DNA of 64,000 bases from Plantactinospora sp. KBS50 (GCF_002285795.1 NZ_CP022961.1:682001-746000), one strand, 5' to 3'. Positions 24,021 to 33,100 are shown, numbered from the stretch's first letter. Made by a program: numbers and translations. The notes: generated by a model from the letters alone, not told the origin.

Positions 24021-26279
24021 GTGACCCTGCGCCGACGGTTGACCACCGCCTTACTCACGGTCGTGCTCGGCCCGGTCCTGCTCGGCGCCGTCTTCGCCGG
24101 CGGAACGCTGGCCACCGTCGATGTCCGGCGGGTGACGGAACGCCTGGACCTCGCCGCCACCGTGGCCAGGACCTCGATCGGGTCGCTGTGCCTGCAACTG
24201 CGGGCCGCGGCCGACGCCATCGCGCTCACGGCGGAGCCGGCCGGCCGGGTGGCCACCGCCAACCAGGTGGTCGGGCGCGGCCTGGCCGCCGCGGTACGGC
24301 TCGCCGGCCCGACCGGCGCCGTCGACTTCCAGACCCCCGGCGCGCCGGCGCAGCCGTGGGTCGACTGCGGTACGCCGTCGGCGCCGGTCCCGCAGGCGTA
24401 CGCGATAGCGGTGCACAGCGAACTGCGGGACCGGGCCGGCACCCCGATGGGCGTGGTCTGGGCGGCCGCCCCGCTGGACGAGGCGTTCGTGGCCCGGCTG
24501 GCGGCCGTCACCGGGGTGGAGGTGGCGCTCGGCTACGGCGACACCGCCACGGCGGCCGGGCCGGGCACCGGAACGGCGGTCGGACCTGGCAGCGCCACGG
24601 CGGCCGGGCCGGGCGCCGCCGCTCCGGCCACCGGAAGCCGGTTCGGCCGCCTGACCTCCACCGGACACAGCGTCGGGGACGCGCTGGACCGTACCGGCGA
24701 CGGCCGGTACGTGCGCCGGGTGGGGCCCTCCCCGGGGCAGCCGCTGCCGCTGGTGCTGATGGTCCGGTCGGATCCGCCGGTCGGGACGTACCTGCTGCTG
24801 GTCGCGGCGGTGCTGCTGGCCGGCGGGATCGCCGTGGTGGCCGCCCGGCGACTGGCCCGCTCCACCACCCGGCCGCTTGCCGAACTGGCCGTGGGGGCGC
24901 AGCGGGTCGCGCAGGGCGACCTCTCGGCCCGGGTGCCGGTGCACGGCCCGGACGAGGTGGGCCGGGTGGCCGAGGTCGTCAACCGGATGGCCCGGGAGAC
25001 CCAGGAGTACCTGCAGGCGCTCAACGCCAGCCGGGACCAGTTGCGCGGCAACCTCACGGTGCTCGGCGACACCCTGGCCAGCACGCACGACCTGGACCGG
25101 ATCCTTCGGGTGATCCTGCGCAGCGCGATCACCGCGAGCGGCGCGCGGTCCGGCCTCGTGCTGCTGGTGGACGAGCTGACCGGAACCCTGGTGGGGCAGT
25201 GCGCCGAGGGGCTGCCGACCCCCGCCGTGCGGCCGGGCGGCCCGGCGTACGACCCGTCCCGGATCCGGGTGCCGCTCGGGCGCGGGCTGCTCGGCCGGGT
25301 CGCGGCCACCGGCGAACCCCGCCGCGGCCGGGTCCGCCGGGACGTCCCGGTGCTCACGCCCGAGGAGCCGCGCTGCTCGACCTACGTGGCCGTACCGTTC
25401 GCGGCACCCGGCTCGGCCACCGACGGACCGGTCAGCACCGCCGCGGCCCGCGCCGCGATCACCCTCGGCGGTACGGCGCCGCCGGCGGCGCTCGGCGTGC
25501 TGGCCCTGTACGACCGGCTCGGCTCCGACGACTTCGACGACGCGGACCTGGCCACGCTGCGCTCGTTCGCCCGGCACGCCGCGGTCGCCGTGGACAACGT
25601 GCGGGTGCACGAGGAGGCCCAGCGGCTGTCCCTGACCGACCCGCTGACCGGGCTGTGGAACTACCGCTACCTCAAGGAGTCGATCCGCCGCGAGGTGGAA
25701 CGGGCCAGCAGGTTCGGCCGGATGCTCAGCGTGCTCGCGCTCGACCTGGACCGCTTCAAGGACGTGAACGACACCTACGGGCACGCCGCCGGGGACGCCG
25801 TGCTCGTCGAGTTCGCCCGCCGGATCCGCGCCGTGGTCCGGGAGGTCGACCTCGCCTTCCGGCAGGGCGGCGAGGAGTTCGTCGTGCTGCTGCCGGAGAC
25901 CGACGCCCGGGGCGCGATCCGGGTCGCCGAACGGCTCGGCGCGGCGATCCGGAGCAACCCGGTGATCGCGCCGACCGGCGCCCAGGGTGCGCCACCGGCG
26001 CTCATCACCATCAGCGTATCGATAGGAATCGCCGTCTATCCGGACCATGCCACCACCGGGCAGCGGGTGCTGGACGCGGCCGACGACGCGCTGTACGCCG
26101 CCAAGGCGGCCGGCCGGGACACCTACCGGATCGCCCTGCCGGGGACCCGGCCGCTGGTCACCGGGCGGGTCGCCCCGGTCGAGCCGGGGCTGCCCGCCGC
26201 CGACCCGCCGCGGGCCGGCGCCGCGGCGGGCGGCGCGTCTTCCGGGCCACAACCGCCACGGCAGGGCCGTGGCCGATAG
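24021..26279 (+). CDS. Membrane-bound diguanylate cyclase: HAMP-GAF-GGDEF
   Basis: 752 aa. TM1 is at about 10-32 and the extracytoplasmic sensor at 33-250. TM2 is at about 255-275 and leads into a HAMP domain (RPLAELAVGAQRVAQGDLSA). A GAF domain follows at about 350-520 and the GGDEF domain at about 540-705. The active site is GGEEF, and the product-inhibition I-site REVD lies five residues before it, so both look intact. It makes c-di-GMP from two GTP. The Ala/Gly/Thr repeat in the sensor (about 175-205) is low-complexity. It starts on GTG and is 9 bp upstream of galU. Confidence 0.92.
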   Translation: MTLRRRLTTALLTVVLGPVLLGAVFAGGTLATVDVRRVTERLDLAATVARTSIGSLCLQLRAAADAIALTAEPAGRVATANQVVGRGLAAAVRLAGPTGAVDFQTPGAPAQPWVDCGTPSAPVPQAYAIAVHSELRDRAGTPMGVVWAAAPLDEAFVARLAAVTGVEVALGYGDTATAAGPGTGTAVGPGSATAAGPGAAAPATGSRFGRLTSTGHSVGDALDRTGDGRYVRRVGPSPGQPLPLVLMVRSDPPVGTYLLLVAAVLLAGGIAVVAARRLARSTTRPLAELAVGAQRVAQGDLSARVPVHGPDEVGRVAEVVNRMARETQEYLQALNASRDQLRGNLTVLGDTLASTHDLDRILRVILRSAITASGARSGLVLLVDELTGTLVGQCAEGLPTPAVRPGGPAYDPSRIRVPLGRGLLGRVAATGEPRRGRVRRDVPVLTPEEPRCSTYVAVPFAAPGSATDGPVSTAAARAAITLGGTAPPAALGVLALYDRLGSDDFDDADLATLRSFARHAAVAVDNVRVHEEAQRLSLTDPLTGLWNYRYLKESIRREVERASRFGRMLSVLALDLDRFKDVNDTYGHAAGDAVLVEFARRIRAVVREVDLAFRQGGEEFVVLLPETDARGAIRVAERLGAAIRSNPVIAPTGAQGAPPALITISVSIGIAVYPDHATTGQRVLDAADDALYAAKAAGRDTYRIALPGTRPLVTGRVAPVEPGLPAADPPRAGAAAGGASSGPQPPRQGRGR

Positions 26280-26288
26280 TCTCGCGAC

Positions 26289-27251
26289 ATGTCGGAGCAT
26301 TCAGCGACCCCAGCAACGACGTCCACCCCGCGGGCCGGCCGGCGTGCGGTCAAAGCCGTCATTCCGGCCGCCGGCCTGGCGACCCGGTTCCTGCCCGCGA
26401 CCAAGGCCGTGCCGAAGGAACTCCTGCCGGTGGTCGACCGACCCGTGTTGCAGTACATCGTCGAGGAGGCCACCGAGGCGGGCATCGGCGACGTGCTGCT
26501 GATCACCGGCCGCGGCAAGACGTCGATGGTGGACCACTTCGACCGCCGCCCCGACCTGGAGGCCCGACTGGAGGAGAAGGGCGACACCGAACGGCTGGCC
26601 GCGGTGCGCCGGCCCAGCGAACTGGCCGAGATCTACACCTGCCGCCAGCCCGAGCAGCTCGGCCTCGGCCACGCCATCGGCTACGCCGAGTCGCATGTGG
26701 GCGACGCGCCGTTCGCGGTGCTGCTCGGCGACGAGTTCGTCAACCTGGCCGAGCCGCTGCTGCCGGCCATGCTGGATCTGCAGGCCCGCACCGACGGTGT
26801 GGTGCTGGCCTTCTTCGAGGTGCCGCCCGCGGACACCAAGCGGTACGGCATCGCCTCGGTGCAGCCGACCGGTGCCGACTTCGCCGACCTCGGCGACGTG
26901 GTCGAGGTGACCGGCCTGGTGGAGAAGCCCAAGCCCGAGGACGCCCCGAGCAACCTCGCGGTGCTGGGCCGGTACGTGTTGCCGGGCGCCGTCTTCGACG
27001 CGATCCGGCGCACCGAACCGGGCAGCGGTGGGGAGATCCAGCTCACCGACGCGATCGACCTGCTCCGCAAGGAGGGCACCCCGGTACACGCGATCGTGTA
27101 CCGCGGCACCCGGTACGACACCGGCATGCCGCTGGGCTACCTCCAGACAGTGGTGCAGCTCGCCTGCGAGCGCGAAGATCTGGGCGCCGAGTTCAAGGCG
27201 TGGCTCCGGCAGTTCGTTGCGGCCGGCTCCCGGGGCGGAACCGGTACATGA
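26289..27251 (+). CDS. galU: UTP--glucose-1-phosphate uridylyltransferase
   Basis: 320 aa. The nucleotide-binding start PAAGLATRFLPATKA near residue 26, KELLPVVDRPVLQYIVEEA, and GEIQLTDAI near 245 are diagnostic of GalU. It makes UDP-glucose for glycans, glycogen and trehalose in the cytoplasm. It overlaps the next gene by 4 bp (ATGA) and begins the galU-glp-GNAT cluster typical of actinobacteria. Confidence 0.96.
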   Translation: MSEHSATPATTSTPRAGRRAVKAVIPAAGLATRFLPATKAVPKELLPVVDRPVLQYIVEEATEAGIGDVLLITGRGKTSMVDHFDRRPDLEARLEEKGDTERLAAVRRPSELAEIYTCRQPEQLGLGHAIGYAESHVGDAPFAVLLGDEFVNLAEPLLPAMLDLQARTDGVVLAFFEVPPADTKRYGIASVQPTGADFADLGDVVEVTGLVEKPKPEDAPSNLAVLGRYVLPGAVFDAIRRTEPGSGGEIQLTDAIDLLRKEGTPVHAIVYRGTRYDTGMPLGYLQTVVQLACEREDLGAEFKAWLRQFVAAGSRGGTGT

Positions 27252-28576
27252 CAGCCACGGCCGATGCCGAGGCGGCCGCCAACGAGCTGATGCCGCTCGC
27301 CGAGTACCTGGGCAGCGTGCTGCGCAGGCTCCGCGCGCTGCCCCCGCTCGACCTCGACCTCACCCAGGCGTACGGCAACACGCTTGCCGAGGAGGTCGTG
27401 GCCCCGCACGCCTTCCCGGCGTTCGACCAGGCCGCGATCGACGGGTACGCCGCCCGGTGGGAGGACCTGTCGTTGGGCCGGGGCGCCGGGTACGCCCCGG
27501 CCGCCGGTCCGCTGCCCGGGTCCGGCCGCCCCGGCGAACTACGCCCGGTCCGGCTCAATGTGGTCGGTGACCTGGGCGCCGCCAGTTGGCGACCGGTGCG
27601 GCTGACCCCGGGCGCCTGCTTCTCGGTCGCCGCCGGATCCCCGCTGCCCAGCACCGCCGACGTCGTGGTGCCGGTGGAGTGGACCGATCAGGGCATGGCG
27701 GCCGTGGAGATCTACCGGGTGCCCAAGCGCGGTTACGGGGTACGCCGCTGCGGCGAGGAGGTCGCGGCCGGCGAACTGCTGGCCCGGGCCGGGACGTACG
27801 TGACGCCTGCCCTGGTCGCGATCTTCGCGGCCACCGGGATCGGGCACGTGGTGGTCCGGCCCAGCCCGCGGGTGGTGATCGTGGCCACCGGCGACGAACT
27901 GGTCGACGTGGGCCGGGCCAGCCAGCCCGGACAGGTGGTGGACACCAACTCGCACGCCCTGACGGCCGCCGCCGCCGAGGTGGGGGCGCTGGCCTACCGG
28001 GTGGGAATCTGCGACGACGATCCGGAGGGGCTGCGCGGCCTGCTGGAGGACCAGACCCTGCGGGCCGACCTGATCATCACGACCGGTGGCACCGGGACCG
28101 GCCCGGGGGACATGGTCCGGCGGATCCTGTCCCGCCGGGACGGCACCCGCGCCGGACCGGTCACGTTTACAGAGGTGGCCCTCTATCCCGGAACCGCGCT
28201 CGGGTTCGGTACGGTCGGTGCCGAGGAGGTGCCGGTCGTGTGTCTACCCGGTGACCCCGGTGCCGCGTTGATCGGCTTCGAGGTGTTGGCCCGTCCCGCC
28301 ATACAACTGCTCGCAGGCGCCGAGCCGGTGTTCCGGCCCAGCGCCCGGGCGCATCTGCTGGAGACCGTCTCGTCACCGGCCGGGCTGCGGGAGTTCCGCC
28401 CCGCGCACGTGGCCGAGCGGCGCGGCGGTGGCTACACGGTGCAGCCGCTGCGCGGCGGCCGGCACACCCTGGCCGGGCTGGCCGAGGCGAACGGGCTGCT
28501 GGTGCTGGGCGAACGGGTCACCAGCGCGGCGGCCGGCTCGACCGTCGATGTGCTGCTGCTGGACCGGCAGCGGTGA
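27248..28576 (+). CDS. glp: Gephyrin-like molybdotransferase Glp (MoeA family)
   Basis: 442 aa with the MoeA domains in order: PLAEYLG...LPPLDLDLTQAYG at the start, the domain II FPAFDQAAIDGYA motif near residue 56, the MPT-binding domain with VIVATGDEL and TTGGTGTGPGD, and a C-terminal beta domain. MoeA inserts molybdate into molybdopterin-AMP. In corynebacteria the copy next to galU, Glp, instead binds FtsZ and a membrane receptor GlpR. Synteny with galU and a SepX/GlpR-like gene supports the Glp role here, while molybdenum activity may also remain. Confidence 0.88.
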   Translation: MTATADAEAAANELMPLAEYLGSVLRRLRALPPLDLDLTQAYGNTLAEEVVAPHAFPAFDQAAIDGYAARWEDLSLGRGAGYAPAAGPLPGSGRPGELRPVRLNVVGDLGAASWRPVRLTPGACFSVAAGSPLPSTADVVVPVEWTDQGMAAVEIYRVPKRGYGVRRCGEEVAAGELLARAGTYVTPALVAIFAATGIGHVVVRPSPRVVIVATGDELVDVGRASQPGQVVDTNSHALTAAAAEVGALAYRVGICDDDPEGLRGLLEDQTLRADLIITTGGTGTGPGDMVRRILSRRDGTRAGPVTFTEVALYPGTALGFGTVGAEEVPVVCLPGDPGAALIGFEVLARPAIQLLAGAEPVFRPSARAHLLETVSSPAGLREFRPAHVAERRGGGYTVQPLRGGRHTLAGLAEANGLLVLGERVTSAAAGSTVDVLLLDRQR

Positions 28577-29217
28577 TGCTCCAGCCGGCTCCGGGCTGGC
28601 CCGTGGTGCTCGCGGACGGACCGGTGCTGCTGCGGCCGTACCGGCGCTCCGACGCCGCCGCCTGGTCGGAGGTCCGCCGCGCGAACGAGAAGTGGCTCGC
28701 GCCCTGGGAGTCGACCCCGCCCGGCGGCTGGTACGAGCTGAACTCGCCGCTGGCGTTCAAGTACGTCTACCGCGACCAGCGCCGGTCGGCCCGGCGCGGC
28801 GAGGGAATGCCGTTCGCGGTCTGCCTGCGGGAGTCGGACGGCAAGGAACGGGTGGTCGGGCACCTCAACCTCGGCAACATCGTGCGGCGGGCGTTCTGCT
28901 CCGCGTACGCGGGCTACTGGGTGGACGCCCGCGCCGCCGGTCGGGGCGTGATCCCGACGGCGCTGGCGCTGGCCGTGGACCATGCCTTCACGCACGGCGG
29001 TTTGCATCGCATCGAAGTGAACATTCGCCCTGAAAACCGGCCTTCGCGGCGTGTCGTGGAGAAGCTAGGCTTCCGCGAGGAGGCGTACCATCCGCGTTAC
29101 ATGCATATCGACGGTGGCTGGCGAGACCATCTCGGATATGCCCTCACCAGCGAAGATGTCGCCGATGAAGGTGGCCTCCTGGCGCGCTGGCACCGGCTCC
29201 GCGCCGCCGCATCCTGA
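28573..29217 (+). CDS. GNAT-family N-acetyltransferase (RimJ/RimL-like)
   Basis: 214 aa from the GTG that overlaps the previous stop (GTGA). The N-terminus VLLRPYRRSDAAAWSEVR and the acetyl-CoA site GYWVDARAAGRGVIPTAL (near residues 115-132), then HRIEVNIRPENRPSRRVVEKLGF, are typical of RimJ/RimL enzymes. These acetylate ribosomal protein N-termini or other amines. It is the third gene of the galU-glp run, and this neighbourhood is conserved in actinobacteria. Confidence 0.92.
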   Translation: MMLQPAPGWPVVLADGPVLLRPYRRSDAAAWSEVRRANEKWLAPWESTPPGGWYELNSPLAFKYVYRDQRRSARRGEGMPFAVCLRESDGKERVVGHLNLGNIVRRAFCSAYAGYWVDARAAGRGVIPTALALAVDHAFTHGGLHRIEVNIRPENRPSRRVVEKLGFREEAYHPRYMHIDGGWRDHLGYALTSEDVADEGGLLARWHRLRAAAS

Positions 29218-29397
29218 CTCGTTCATGAGTCAACCGCCCGGCGCGGCGTACGTCGGTGCTGGTTGACCGCCCGTAACCTGAGGTAACTGGACGTGCGGTA
29301 ACGCCCTGTCGGCCGCATGATCTTCACAGTTAGCGGCCATTGCCCGAAAATTCTTCGGACTGCCGGCCGTCCGATCGCGGCTACGGGAGGAGTGCGG

Positions 29398-30375
29398 GTG
29401 CCGACGTCGGTGCTCCTCGCCGTTCTCGCCGCCGCCGGCCTGCTGGCCCTCGCGCCGGCGCTGGTCCGCCGCTACGACGCGGCCGAGCGGTTGGTGGCGG
29501 AACGGGCACAGTCGACGGCGCGGGTGCTCGAACGCCGCCGCCGGCAGCGCACCGTGCCCGGCCGCCGCCCGGTCAACGCCGGTCGGCACCTCGTGGTCCG
29601 GCCGGTGTCCGGCGCCCCGGCCGGCGCATCCTCCGTGTCCGCGTCGGCTGACTCGTCCACGGCGGACGGTCGTACCGGTGCCGTCGACGGCGACCGCCGG
29701 CTGCGCGCCGTTCCAGACGATGCCGGCCGGCGCTCGGCGGCCGGCGGTTCCTCCCGGCGCTCCGCGGTCGCCGGCAGCGCCCGGCGCTCGGCCGCCGACG
29801 GCGCGGGCCGGCGGTCGGCGGGCGGCGGTCCCTCCCTGCGCTCGGCGGGCGGCGGTTCTTCCCTGCGCTCGGCGGGTGGCGCGGGCCGCCCGCGCCACCC
29901 GGCGACCCGCCGGCACACCCCCGCCGTCTACCGCCGGCGCCGGGTCTTCGCCGCGCTCCTGCTGCTCAACCTCGTCGAACTGATCGGCGTCGCCCTGGTC
30001 AGCTCCGGCTTCTGGATCAGCTTCGCGGTCACCGGCACCCTGCTCGGGGCGTACGTCGTCCGGCTGCGCCGACACGCCCTCGCGGCGCGGCGCCGGCGCC
30101 GGATCGAGGCGCGGGAGGCCGCCTGGCTCGCCGCCCGGCAGGCCGAGGTCCGGCGCGAACAGGCACGCCGCGCCGCCGCCCGCCGGGAGGCGCAGCGCCG
30201 GCTGGCGGCCCAGCGAGAGGCCGTACGCCGGGCGGCGATGGGCCTGGACCGCGGCGAGCTGCCGGCCGCGGCGGCCGGTGCTGGCGGCCGGACCGCGGCA
30301 TCGGTCTCCTACCGGCGTACGGGTGGCCTGCGCGGCCGCGCCTACCAGGCCGGCCGGGGATCCCGGCCGGCCTGA
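29398..30375 (+). CDS. sepX: Divisome membrane protein SepX/GlpR-like
   Basis: 325 aa from GTG 29398 (GGGAGGAG upstream). TM1 is at 3-20 (TSVLLAVLAAAGLLALAPAL) followed by a basic coiled segment RRYDAAERLVAERAQSTARVL. A 110-residue Ser/Gly/Arg low-complexity linker with repeated RRSAxGG units comes next. Two further helices lie near 185-220 (VFAALLLLNLVELIGVALV, FWISFAVTGTLLGAYVV), and the end is a long Arg/Ala coiled coil. This layout and the position after galU-glp-GNAT match SepX of Streptomyces and GlpR of corynebacteria, the membrane receptor that ties Glp to FtsZ. The linker is not conserved in sequence. Confidence 0.82.
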   Translation: MPTSVLLAVLAAAGLLALAPALVRRYDAAERLVAERAQSTARVLERRRRQRTVPGRRPVNAGRHLVVRPVSGAPAGASSVSASADSSTADGRTGAVDGDRRLRAVPDDAGRRSAAGGSSRRSAVAGSARRSAADGAGRRSAGGGPSLRSAGGGSSLRSAGGAGRPRHPATRRHTPAVYRRRRVFAALLLLNLVELIGVALVSSGFWISFAVTGTLLGAYVVRLRRHALAARRRRRIEAREAAWLAARQAEVRREQARRAAARREAQRRLAAQREAVRRAAMGLDRGELPAAAAGAGGRTAASVSYRRTGGLRGRAYQAGRGSRPA

Positions 30376-30541
30376 TCCGCCCGCGTTGATCAAGGCGTGT
30401 GAGTACTCGAAAGCGTTTCCGGATGCTGCAAACGCCGTGATCAACAGACGAGTCTGATCTTGCGACGCGACCCGGGGTGGTTCGCGTGCCGGGCGGTGTG
30501 CCTGTTACTCTGGTCGCCGGTCCACCCGAGTGGTGGATCAA

Positions 30542-30618
30542 GGGGCTGTGGCGCAGACCGGTAGCGCACCTCGTTCGCATCGAGGGGGTCAGGGGTTCAA
30601 ATCCCCTCAGCTCCACCA
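30542..30618 (+). tRNA. tRNA-Ala(CGC), CCA encoded
   Basis: Complete cloverleaf of 77 nt. The acceptor GGGGCTG pairs with CAGCTCC and includes the G3:U70 pair that marks alanine. The D stem is GCGC/GCGC. The anticodon stem CCTCG/CGAGG has loop TTCGCAT, anticodon CGC. The variable loop is GGGTC, the T stem AGGGG/CCCCT with loop TTCAAAT, then A and an encoded CCA. It reads GCG codons. Its 3' 45 bases are repeated at 34881, so it is the integration site of the adjoining element. Confidence 0.95.
30574..30618 (+). repeat. att repeat, left copy (within the tRNA gene)
   Basis: 45 bases from the anticodon loop to the CCA, identical to 34881-34925. The similarity continues with changes into the terminator hairpins beyond each copy. 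Confidence 0.9.
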
Positions 30619-30630
30619 AGAAGTAGCAGG

Positions 30631-30670
30631 TCAAGGGCGGGTTCTCGAATGATCGAGAACCCGCCCTTGA
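30631..30670 (+). terminator. tRNA terminator hairpin, copy 1
   Basis: Perfect 17-bp stem TCAAGGGCGGGTTCTCG / CGAGAACCCGCCCTTGA with a 6-nt loop, 12 bases after the tRNA CCA. A second, slightly diverged copy is at 36393. Confidence 0.85.
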
Positions 30671-30685
30671 TCGTTTGACCATCGT

Positions 30686-30970
30686 TTGACCGGCGGACGG
30701 AGCCCCAGACCGTGGCACGGGGCGAGACCGACTGAGCGGTATGCAAATGACGTCGCAGCAGGTCTGGTCGACAGCAGCGAAGACGAGCGGGTGCTCGACG
30801 AGCTCATCGAGGACGCGTTGGACAGCGACCTCCGGCAGTCCGAAGAGTTCCACCGGATCGTCGATGCGCTCATCGACGAGATCGAGAAGCGCTTCGGCAC
30901 GCTTGAGGTAGGAGAGTTCAGGCGTAGTCGCCAGGGCTGGCCCACCTCGTGGTACTGGGAGTCCCCTGTC
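30686..30970 (+). pseudogene. P-loop GTPase-like gene, fragment upstream of the IS
   Basis: 95 codons of a frame that lacks a P-loop and so represents an internal piece. It is acidic and helical (ERVLDELIEDALDSDLRQSEEFHR, ALIDEIEKRFGTLEV), then QGWPTSWYWESPV directly before the IS3 end. The continuation is at 32512-32934, where the G3- and G4-like motifs are. The part coding the nucleotide-binding N-terminus is absent, probably removed when the element integrated or shrank. It is not functional. Confidence 0.6.
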
Positions 30971-31083
30971 TGTCAGGGTGAGTTGAGGCCAGCGGTTCAT
31001 AGCAAGTCCGCTGGACAGGGCGAGTTCAGGATCGAGATTCGTTGACTACTGCTGTTGAGATGGTTGTGGCTCAGGATGGGGTC

Positions 31084-31488
31084 ATGAGTCGTGGGAAGGG
31101 TCCGCGTTCGGGTGGGCCGCGGGCACGTCGGTCGTTCACGCCGGGGCAGAAGCTGGAGTTGCTGGCCGGGTATGAGCAGGCCGTCGCGGCCGGTGAGGGC
31201 GGGGCGTTCCTGCGGCGGGAGGGCTTGTACTCGTCGTTGATGTCGGAGTGGCGCCGGGCCCGTGACGCCGGCCTGTTGCAGGGCAAACCGGCCGGGGAGA
31301 CGGTCGGGCGGCCGTCGGCGGAGCAGGCGGAGATCGCCCGGCTGCGGCGGGAACTGGCGCAGGCGCAGGCGAGGCTGGCGCGGACCGAGACGGCGTTGAC
31401 GATCATGGGAAAAGCGCGAGAGCTCTTGGAGGACATCTCCAGGAGCGAGCCGGACGGTCCGGACGTGTTCGGGCTCGGCAAGCGCTGA
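31084..31488 (+). CDS. IS3-family transposase OrfA
   Basis: 134 aa from ATG 31084 (in-frame starts at 31042 and 31060 are alternatives). The HTH part contains RRSFTPGQKLELLAGYEQA and SSLMSEWRRARDAGLL, followed by a leucine-zipper-like helix (IARLRRELAQAQARLARTE). It would bind the IS ends. The stop overlaps the start of OrfB by one base (TGATG), suggesting coupled translation in place of the usual -1 frameshift. Confidence 0.88.
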   Translation: MSRGKGPRSGGPRARRSFTPGQKLELLAGYEQAVAAGEGGAFLRREGLYSSLMSEWRRARDAGLLQGKPAGETVGRPSAEQAEIARLRRELAQAQARLARTETALTIMGKARELLEDISRSEPDGPDVFGLGKR

Positions 31489-32483
31489 TGGCCGCCTACC
31501 GGGAGTTGACCAGCACCGGTACCACGACTCGGCAGGCGGCGGCGATGACCGGGATCGCCCGGTCCAGCGCGGACCGGGACCGGCGCCGGCCGACACCGTC
31601 GCGACCGGCCCGGCGGACGCCGGCGAACGCGCTCACCCCGAGTGAGCGCGGGCAGGTGCTGCGGCTGTTGAACAGCCCGGAGTTCGTCGACGCCGCCCCG
31701 GCGCAGATCTACGCGGCGTTGCTGGACCAGGGCGTCTACGTGGGCTCGATCGCCACCATGTATCGGCTCCTACGCGAACACGAGCAGGTCCGCGAGCGTC
31801 GCCGGCAGGCCCGGCACCCCGCCAGGCGGCGTCCCGAGTTGATCGCCGACCGGCCGGGGCAGGTCTACACCTGGGACATCACGAAGCTTGCCGGACCGGT
31901 CAAGGGTGTCTACTACGACGCCTACGTAATGATCGACATCTACTCCCGGTACATCATCGGTGTCCGCGTGCACGCCCGCGAGTCCGGACCCCTGGCGGAG
32001 TCGATGATGCGCGAGGTGTTCGGCACCCATGGTGTCCCGCACGTCGTGCACGCCGACCGGGGCACCTCGATGACCTCGAAATCGGTCGCTGACCTACTCG
32101 AAGACCTTCAGGTCACCCGCTCGCACTCCCGGCCGAAGACCTCCAACGACAACCCGTACAGCGAGGCATGGTTCAAGACGTTGAAGTACGCGCCGGTCTT
32201 CCCGGACCGGTTCGCGTCCCTGGCCCAGGCGCGGGCGTTCATGGCCGAGTTCGTGACCTGGTACAACCACGCCCACCGGCACTCCGGGATCGGCATGCAC
32301 ACCCCCGCCGACGTCCACCACGGCCGTCACCACACCGTCCGCGCCAACCGCGAGGACACCCTCACCGCAGCCCGCACGACGCACCCGGAACGGTTCGGCG
32401 CCACCCGGCTACTACCCAAGATCCTCGACCTGCCCGAACAGGTCTGGATCAACAAACCCGAGCCGCAACCACACGCCGCTTAA
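31488..32483 (+). CDS. IS3-family transposase OrfB (rve/DDE)
   Basis: 331 aa. The N-terminal HTH_21-like region (LLNSPEFVDAAPAQIYAALLD) is followed by the integrase core. The catalytic Asp lies in TWDITKL, the second Asp in VHADRGTSM, and the Glu in YSEAWFKTLK; the end VTWYNHAHRHSGIGMHTPADV is typical of the family. All three acidic residues are present, so the enzyme may be active. It catalyses transposition of the surrounding 1.5-kb element. Confidence 0.93.
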   Translation: MAAYRELTSTGTTTRQAAAMTGIARSSADRDRRRPTPSRPARRTPANALTPSERGQVLRLLNSPEFVDAAPAQIYAALLDQGVYVGSIATMYRLLREHEQVRERRRQARHPARRRPELIADRPGQVYTWDITKLAGPVKGVYYDAYVMIDIYSRYIIGVRVHARESGPLAESMMREVFGTHGVPHVVHADRGTSMTSKSVADLLEDLQVTRSHSRPKTSNDNPYSEAWFKTLKYAPVFPDRFASLAQARAFMAEFVTWYNHAHRHSGIGMHTPADVHHGRHHTVRANREDTLTAARTTHPERFGATRLLPKILDLPEQVWINKPEPQPHAA

Positions 32484-32511
32484 CTCCCGCTGGCCTCAAT
32501 CCCTTGACACG

Positions 32512-32934
32512 TTCCGGTCGCCGGACCGAGCGGCGTTCATCAAGGCAGCAACGCGGTTCTCCAGCAACTACGCTTCCCTCTTCGGTCGGCTGCTGACACC
32601 CCTCGTCAACGGGGTGCGCGTCAGCGGGCCGTTCCAGCCAACCTGGGCGGACACGCCGGTGCGCATGGTGCTCATCGACCGCGAGGGCCTCGGACACACG
32701 GCGAAGTCGATGAGCTCGCTGTCCACTCACGTCACCGAGCAGTTGCAGCAGGCCGACGCCGTGTTGCTCCTCGACAACGCCAAACAGCCCATGCAGGCTG
32801 CTCCTGTGGCAGCGCTCAAGGCGATCGCTGTCTCAGGGCTCTCATCGAAGCTGCACATCGTCTTCACGCACTTCGACGAGGTCAAGGGTGACAACTTGCC
32901 GTCCTTCTCCTTGCGAGTTCGACGCTACGCCTGA
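32512..32934 (+). pseudogene. P-loop GTPase-like gene, fragment downstream of the IS
   Basis: Continuation of the gene split by the IS3 element. The frame is open from FRSPDRAAFIKAATRFSSN immediately after the IS end to a stop at 32934. It shows VLIDREGLGH (a DxxG G3-like motif), LQQADAVLLLDNA, and FTHFDEVKGDN (a G4-like motif). It then loses similarity at LPSFSLRVRRYA, so the C-terminal part is missing too. Family resemblance is to large uncharacterised P-loop proteins of actinobacterial islands; this is inference from motifs. Confidence 0.6.
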
Positions 32935-33100
32935 TCGTGGCCTGTGTGCCCCCTCACCACCGCCATCAGCGAGGGGCGCTGCGCGACGGCGCCTCAAGGG
33001 CGCTGAAGGACTGGGTTTGCGCGCCGTACGCAAAGTTATGCGACTATCATGTGGTTGGGCGTGAGAAGGAGTATAAGTTTGCGTGCGGAGGGTGGTCGTG

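Larger units (their letters stand above)
30971..32509 (+). mobile_element. IS3-family insertion sequence
   Basis: About 1.54 kb with imperfect ends: left TGTCAGGGTGAGTTGAGGCC and, reading inward from the right end, TGTCAAGGGATTGAGGCC, both running into AGCGG. The ends read TG...CA as usual for IS3. It encodes two genes, orfA and orfB, joined by TGATG. I found no convincing target duplication (flanks GTC and CGT), so one side may have rearranged after insertion. It splits the GTPase-like gene. Confidence 0.82.

Noticed and set aside
24188-26280. Long alternative frame over the GGDEF gene joining into glp
   Set aside because: Only the part from 27248 (glp) has MoeA motifs; the rest is a frame shadow of the GGDEF and galU genes.
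30971-32509. Target-site duplication of the IS3-family element
   Set aside because: Flanks GTC and CGT do not match at any boundary placement I tried.
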